A stretch of DNA of 9,676 nt from Candidatus Omnitrophota bacterium. GTDB lineage: Bacteria; Hinthialibacterota; Hinthialibacteria; Hinthialibacterales; JAKPRU01. The stretch lies in NCBI GenBank assembly GCA_029557025.1, contig JAKPRU010000904.1:1-9676 (forward strand), given 5' to 3'. The notes beneath the pieces are model-generated. The model was not told where the DNA came from and made no database searches. It worked only from the letters and a program-made list of their open reading frames with translations. Of this stretch, positions 6,306 to 9,676 are shown one piece after another (within the stretch, counting starts at the first letter, position 1; each line of letters begins with the position of its first letter). Made by a program: the position numbers and the translations under genes.

Positions 6306-6343
6306 ACCCCTGTCATGAATAAGTCATATTTCGGTGAAAACGA

Positions 6344-8839
6344 ATGGAAGTACATGTAAATCCGCGCATCAACGAACTTCGGGAAGCGGGGGACTGGCCC
6401 GGAGTGGAACAACTTTCACTAGACATCTTGAATCGGACACCGGATGATGTGTTTGCCTTGCGTGCATTATCCCAAGCGCTGGAGCAGCAATCCAAAACGG
6501 ATGAATTGCCGAAAATCTGGCGGAAGCTGGCCGACCTGGAGGATCGCCCCGGTCCCGTGGAGAAGGCGCTTGCCGCCCATTACCTCCAACAGGAGAAGAA
6601 AGAATCGGCGGTGCAGTGGTATCGGCGCGCATTGGAGTCGTTTGTGCGGGCGCGGGATGACTCGCAGATCGAAGAGATCTGGCTGGAACTCTGCGAGCTG
6701 GACCCCTCGGACCTGGAGTGGTTCTTGTCGATTTCAGACCGTGTTGCCGGGTCGCGACGGAAGGAGCAGGCCTCGATTCTCTTGCAGATGCTGATTCCTT
6801 ACTATGAGAAAAATGAGCAGTGGGAGGATGTGCTGACGATTCTTCGTCGCGCGGCGGCGTTGACCCCGCAGGATATCGGTATCCGTGATAGCGTTATCAA
6901 GGCGCTGCGGGCACGTCACGCCGGCGCGGTAGCCCTTGAACATGTTCTCGACCACTGCGGAATGCGTCAGACCGGCTCTATTCTGGAATCCCTCAAGCAG
7001 GCCGAACGTTTTATCCCGTATTCCGATGGAGAAGCCTGTTATCACCCCGATTGGGGTGTGGGATTGGTGAAGAAACTGGACCTGTTTTCGGAACGGGTCA
7101 CCATCGACTTTGAGCGCAAGAAGAATCACGAAATCACGGTGGACCTGGCGCAGGAAATTCTGGAACCGCTGCATCACCGGGATATTCGAGCCGCCTGGGT
7201 ACGCGAACCGGAGCGTGTGAGTCGGCTGGTTGAGGAAGACCCGGCGGAGATTGTCAGAATGGCGCTCATCCGCTGCGGGCGGAAAGCGACTGCCGGTGAG
7301 TTGAAACAACGCCTGTGCGGTTCAGTCATCCCCGAAAAAAAGTGGTCGCGATGGTGGGCAAACGCAACCGCCGTAGTCAAGAAAGATCCGTTTATCAGTC
7401 TTTCGGGAAGTACCTCCAAAGCGTATATCCTTCGCAAAGAACCGCGCAGTACCGAAGAAGAATGGATGGAGAGTTTCGAGAAGAAACGGAATCCCATCGA
7501 GAAGATCGACCTGGTTCTGTCTTATCTTCGGAATACGAAACCGTCCAACTATTCCGTCGAGCTGCTGCGCCGCTTCTCTCTCATGTTTTTTGCGCTGGCA
7601 AAAGAACGTCGGAATCCCGCCATTCGCCTGGAAATCTACCTGACCCTGGAAGACCTGAACCGAAGCGAGCCTTCCATCGACGGGCCGGCAGAATCGATGT
7701 GGGATGAGATTCTGGCCGGTCCGGCCGAGTCGGTGGACCTCCTGCTGCAACTGGCGTACCCGGATCACCAGTGGCGGATGTGGGAACGGCTGCGCGAGAG
7801 ATATCCCGATGCCTGGAGTGAGATTTGCGGAACGCTGATACTTTCCCATCAATCCCTGATCCGTGACCGTCTGACGGAATGGCTTCGGGCCGAGCGCCAC
7901 GAGGCTATTCTCTCTGACCTTGCGAAGAAAGTGGCTCTCGAACCACGGGAATACCCCGAAGCGTTTGCATGGTTCTCCGACCAGGTTTTATTGGGCAACC
8001 GGCAGGATGTCTCCATGGGGATCGATGCTCCTGTGTTGTTTGAGCGATTGCTGATGCTGGTCGATTTCCTTAATGATCGCGCCAAGCGGGTAGAGAAGAC
8101 CGAGGCGGCGATATTGCGGGCGTCCGCCGCACAGGTTCGCAATGTGCTCAAGAAAGACGATTTCGCGATTCTCGACAAAATCCTTCCGAATATCGATCGT
8201 TCCGTGGCGCTGTCATTGTATAAGCGCGCCAACTTGAACAGCGGCCTGGATGTTGGAGCGCGCGAGAAAATCACCCGCCGGATTCTGGCGCGGTTTCCGG
8301 GATTGCTCGGCTCTCTGGAGACCGGGTCCGATGCGGATCGTCCGACGGAGTTCCTCTGTACTTATCCGGCTTACGAAGCGCATCGGAAGCGGTTGCAGCA
8401 GATCATCGAGCAGGAACTCCCACGCGTGACCGATCAGATTGAGGAGGCCCGCAAACATGGCGACCTGAGCGAGAACGCCGAATATCACGCCGCAAAAGAT
8501 AAGCAGAAAACCCTGTACGGAGAGGCGGCGGACCTGCGGGATCAACTCCAACTTGCGCGTCCCACAGACCTTTCCAGAATCGTGCCCGATGAAGTGAAAT
8601 TCGGCGTGAAAGTGCGCATAACCAATTCCGAGGGTGAAGGGAAAGTGTACACCGTGCTGGGGCCGTGGGAGTCGATTCCCGAACAGGATATTCTATCTTA
8701 TCAGGCCCCGTTTATGCGAGCATTCCTGGGCAAGAAAACGGGAGATATTGTAGAGATTGACCTGCCCAATCGGAAAGGAATCTTTACCGTCCAGGAAATC
8801 GAACCCATTCCCGCCGAACTCTACCTGCCGGCGAATTGA
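6344..8839 (+). CDS. greA: Long GreA-family transcript cleavage factor with TPR-like and CarD/Tudor-like N-terminal regions
   Basis: The C-terminal 160 residues are a whole GreA: a coiled coil from about 672 to 740 with the tip EARKHGDLSENAEYHAAK (701-718), and the FKBP-like domain (about 745-822). The acidic pair D707 and E710 equals D41 and E44 of E. coli GreA, which place Mg2+ in the RNA polymerase secondary channel so that backtracked RNA is cut. GreA is normally near 158 residues; this protein has 831. Residues about 10-180 are TPR-like helices. Residues 225-277 (GEACYHPDWGVGLVKKLDLF and following) resemble the CarD/Tudor RNA-polymerase-interacting fold. About 330-365 holds a Trp-rich block (KKWSRWWANA). 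The rest (about 370-655) is helical. Long GreA proteins are known in Chlamydiae and spirochaetes. ATG 6344 follows GGTGA at 6 bases. It is probably cytoplasmic and the cell's GreA, or a specialised paralogue. Confidence 0.9.
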   Translation: MEVHVNPRINELREAGDWPGVEQLSLDILNRTPDDVFALRALSQALEQQSKTDELPKIWRKLADLEDRPGPVEKALAAHYLQQEKKESAVQWYRRALESFVRARDDSQIEEIWLELCELDPSDLEWFLSISDRVAGSRRKEQASILLQMLIPYYEKNEQWEDVLTILRRAAALTPQDIGIRDSVIKALRARHAGAVALEHVLDHCGMRQTGSILESLKQAERFIPYSDGEACYHPDWGVGLVKKLDLFSERVTIDFERKKNHEITVDLAQEILEPLHHRDIRAAWVREPERVSRLVEEDPAEIVRMALIRCGRKATAGELKQRLCGSVIPEKKWSRWWANATAVVKKDPFISLSGSTSKAYILRKEPRSTEEEWMESFEKKRNPIEKIDLVLSYLRNTKPSNYSVELLRRFSLMFFALAKERRNPAIRLEIYLTLEDLNRSEPSIDGPAESMWDEILAGPAESVDLLLQLAYPDHQWRMWERLRERYPDAWSEICGTLILSHQSLIRDRLTEWLRAERHEAILSDLAKKVALEPREYPEAFAWFSDQVLLGNRQDVSMGIDAPVLFERLLMLVDFLNDRAKRVEKTEAAILRASAAQVRNVLKKDDFAILDKILPNIDRSVALSLYKRANLNSGLDVGAREKITRRILARFPGLLGSLETGSDADRPTEFLCTYPAYEAHRKRLQQIIEQELPRVTDQIEEARKHGDLSENAEYHAAKDKQKTLYGEAADLRDQLQLARPTDLSRIVPDEVKFGVKVRITNSEGEGKVYTVLGPWESIPEQDILSYQAPFMRAFLGKKTGDIVEIDLPNRKGIFTVQEIEPIPAELYLPAN

Positions 8840-8880
8840 GGCATGGAGTAGTCGCGTGCGGAGAGGGGGGATTTTCTGCA

Positions 8881-9676
8881 CTACAGGTTCGTATCCAGCG
8901 GAGCGGGACTGTCCAGGCCGGAGCGGTCCAGCTGGAACGGCCCCACGGGAGGGGTACTATCCTCCGCAACGGCTAACTGTATGGCGGCCTGCCTGAACAG
9001 AGGCAAGCGCGCACCCGCCTGGAAATGCAGACGAGTTATCACTCGCCCGTGCCGATAGTCATATTCCACCATTTCGACTACCTGCCGACATAATGAATCG
9101 ACTACCGGAAAGGGCGGATGATCGAACCGGACAACATCCCCCGCTCTCGCATAAAAGAAACCGGCCATATCGAGAGCGCGTTGCGTTGCCGGTTGGGCAA
9201 TCAGAGGCAGAATCGCGTTCCTGAGCAGTTCGGCATCGGCCTCCGAGGTGATCGCGCGGATATAGAGGTGTTTTGTCCGCAAACCGAACGTGCGAATCGA
9301 ATCTGGGGAGGTAAATGTTGTACGAAACTCCGCGCCGGAGGGTGGCATTGCGCCGCCATGGAGGACAAAGGCGTTCTTGATGTCGTCATCGGTTCGCCAC
9401 AGGTTCAAGGTCATCAGGTCGGGATCGAATCGAATGCGATGATCCGGCCCGACTGTGCGCGAGCGATAGCGCAGAACCGAATCCCACGACATATCCCACA
9501 GCGCGTTTTGATCCAGGATCGCAAGCAGGCTTATGACATCGAACAGACCCGTGTTGACAAAACCGAGGCGGTCGATGATCCGAGACGACTCTGTTTCCAC
9601 GGAGTAACGCAGGTGGGGTACAGGCGTACGACTCAGGATATCTATCAGAATATCGGTGATCGACTGATTCTCATAA
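8881..9676 (-). CDS. Partial unknown protein, C-terminal part, faintly phage tail hub-like
   Basis: The frame is open from the stop (8881-8883) to the right edge, so at least 264 residues are present and the true start lies outside the window. A GTG at 9600 could start a 239-residue protein, but coding continues upstream of it without a stop (YENQSITDILIDIL...), so I treat the gene as 5' truncated. I do not recognise a family with confidence. The order DDDIKNAFVLHGG, SPDSIRTFGLRTKHLYIRAI, SEADAELLRNAILPLI and ARAGDVVRFD recalls the pattern of some phage tail hub or baseplate proteins (domain boundary, Si.yG, helix, then GDvV). No signal peptide or membrane segment is visible in the part present. 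It ends 41 bp from the convergent greA-like gene, with no clear terminator between. Confidence 0.7.
   Translation of the reverse strand, partial: YENQSITDILIDILSRTPVPHLRYSVETESSRIIDRLGFVNTGLFDVISLLAILDQNALWDMSWDSVLRYRSRTVGPDHRIRFDPDLMTLNLWRTDDDIKNAFVLHGGAMPPSGAEFRTTFTSPDSIRTFGLRTKHLYIRAITSEADAELLRNAILPLIAQPATQRALDMAGFFYARAGDVVRFDHPPFPVVDSLCRQVVEMVEYDYRHGRVITRLHFQAGARLPLFRQAAIQLAVAEDSTPPVGPFQLDRSGLDSPAPLDTNL

Overview
This 9.7 kb bacterial window holds six complete protein genes and one gene cut by the right edge. GC content looks moderate to high. Two proteins carry export or lipoprotein-type N-termini, there is a single corrinoid-type URO-D family protein, and the GreA-class factor has a very long N-terminal extension of a kind known from Chlamydiae and spirochaetes. 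Several families of short palindromic repeats litter the gaps. This pattern fits an uncultivated, probably diderm bacterium from a little-studied phylum. I cannot name the phylum from sequence alone. No tRNA, rRNA, insertion sequence or CRISPR array is visible.

Left part (1-2600, plus strand). The first gene (143-1774) is a prolyl-tRNA synthetase homologue whose aminoacylation active site is eroded in every motif I can align. Its YbaK-type editing domain and anticodon-binding domain look intact. A block of perfect GC-rich palindromes (503-613) sits inside the reading frame, exactly where part of the catalytic core should be. Next is a small helix-turn-helix protein (1907-2521), preceded by a well-formed -24/-12 (sigma-54) promoter and a strong Shine-Dalgarno.

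Middle part (2600-4840, minus strand). A lipoprotein glycoside hydrolase of the GH5 type (2603-3736) and a protein-L-isoaspartate O-methyltransferase with an N-terminal membrane or lipoprotein segment (3972-4748) lie in the same direction. A gap of about 235 bp with two kinds of tandem short repeat separates them. A divergent 90 bp promoter region separates the methyltransferase gene from the next gene.

Right part (4839-9676). A URO-D family protein, probably a cobamide-type methyltransferase and not HemE, is followed by about 270 bp of mosaic repeat sequence. Then comes an 831-residue protein with TPR-like repeats, a CarD/Tudor-like segment and a complete C-terminal GreA. It converges with the C-terminal part of a protein that faintly resembles phage tail hub/baseplate components and runs off the right edge.

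The genes do not form one obvious pathway. Two themes stand out: protein and translation quality control (editing-type ProRS paralogue, isoaspartate repair) and transcription control (sigma-54 promoter, HTH protein, GreA fusion). The best candidate for something undescribed is the catalytically dead, full-length ProRS paralogue.
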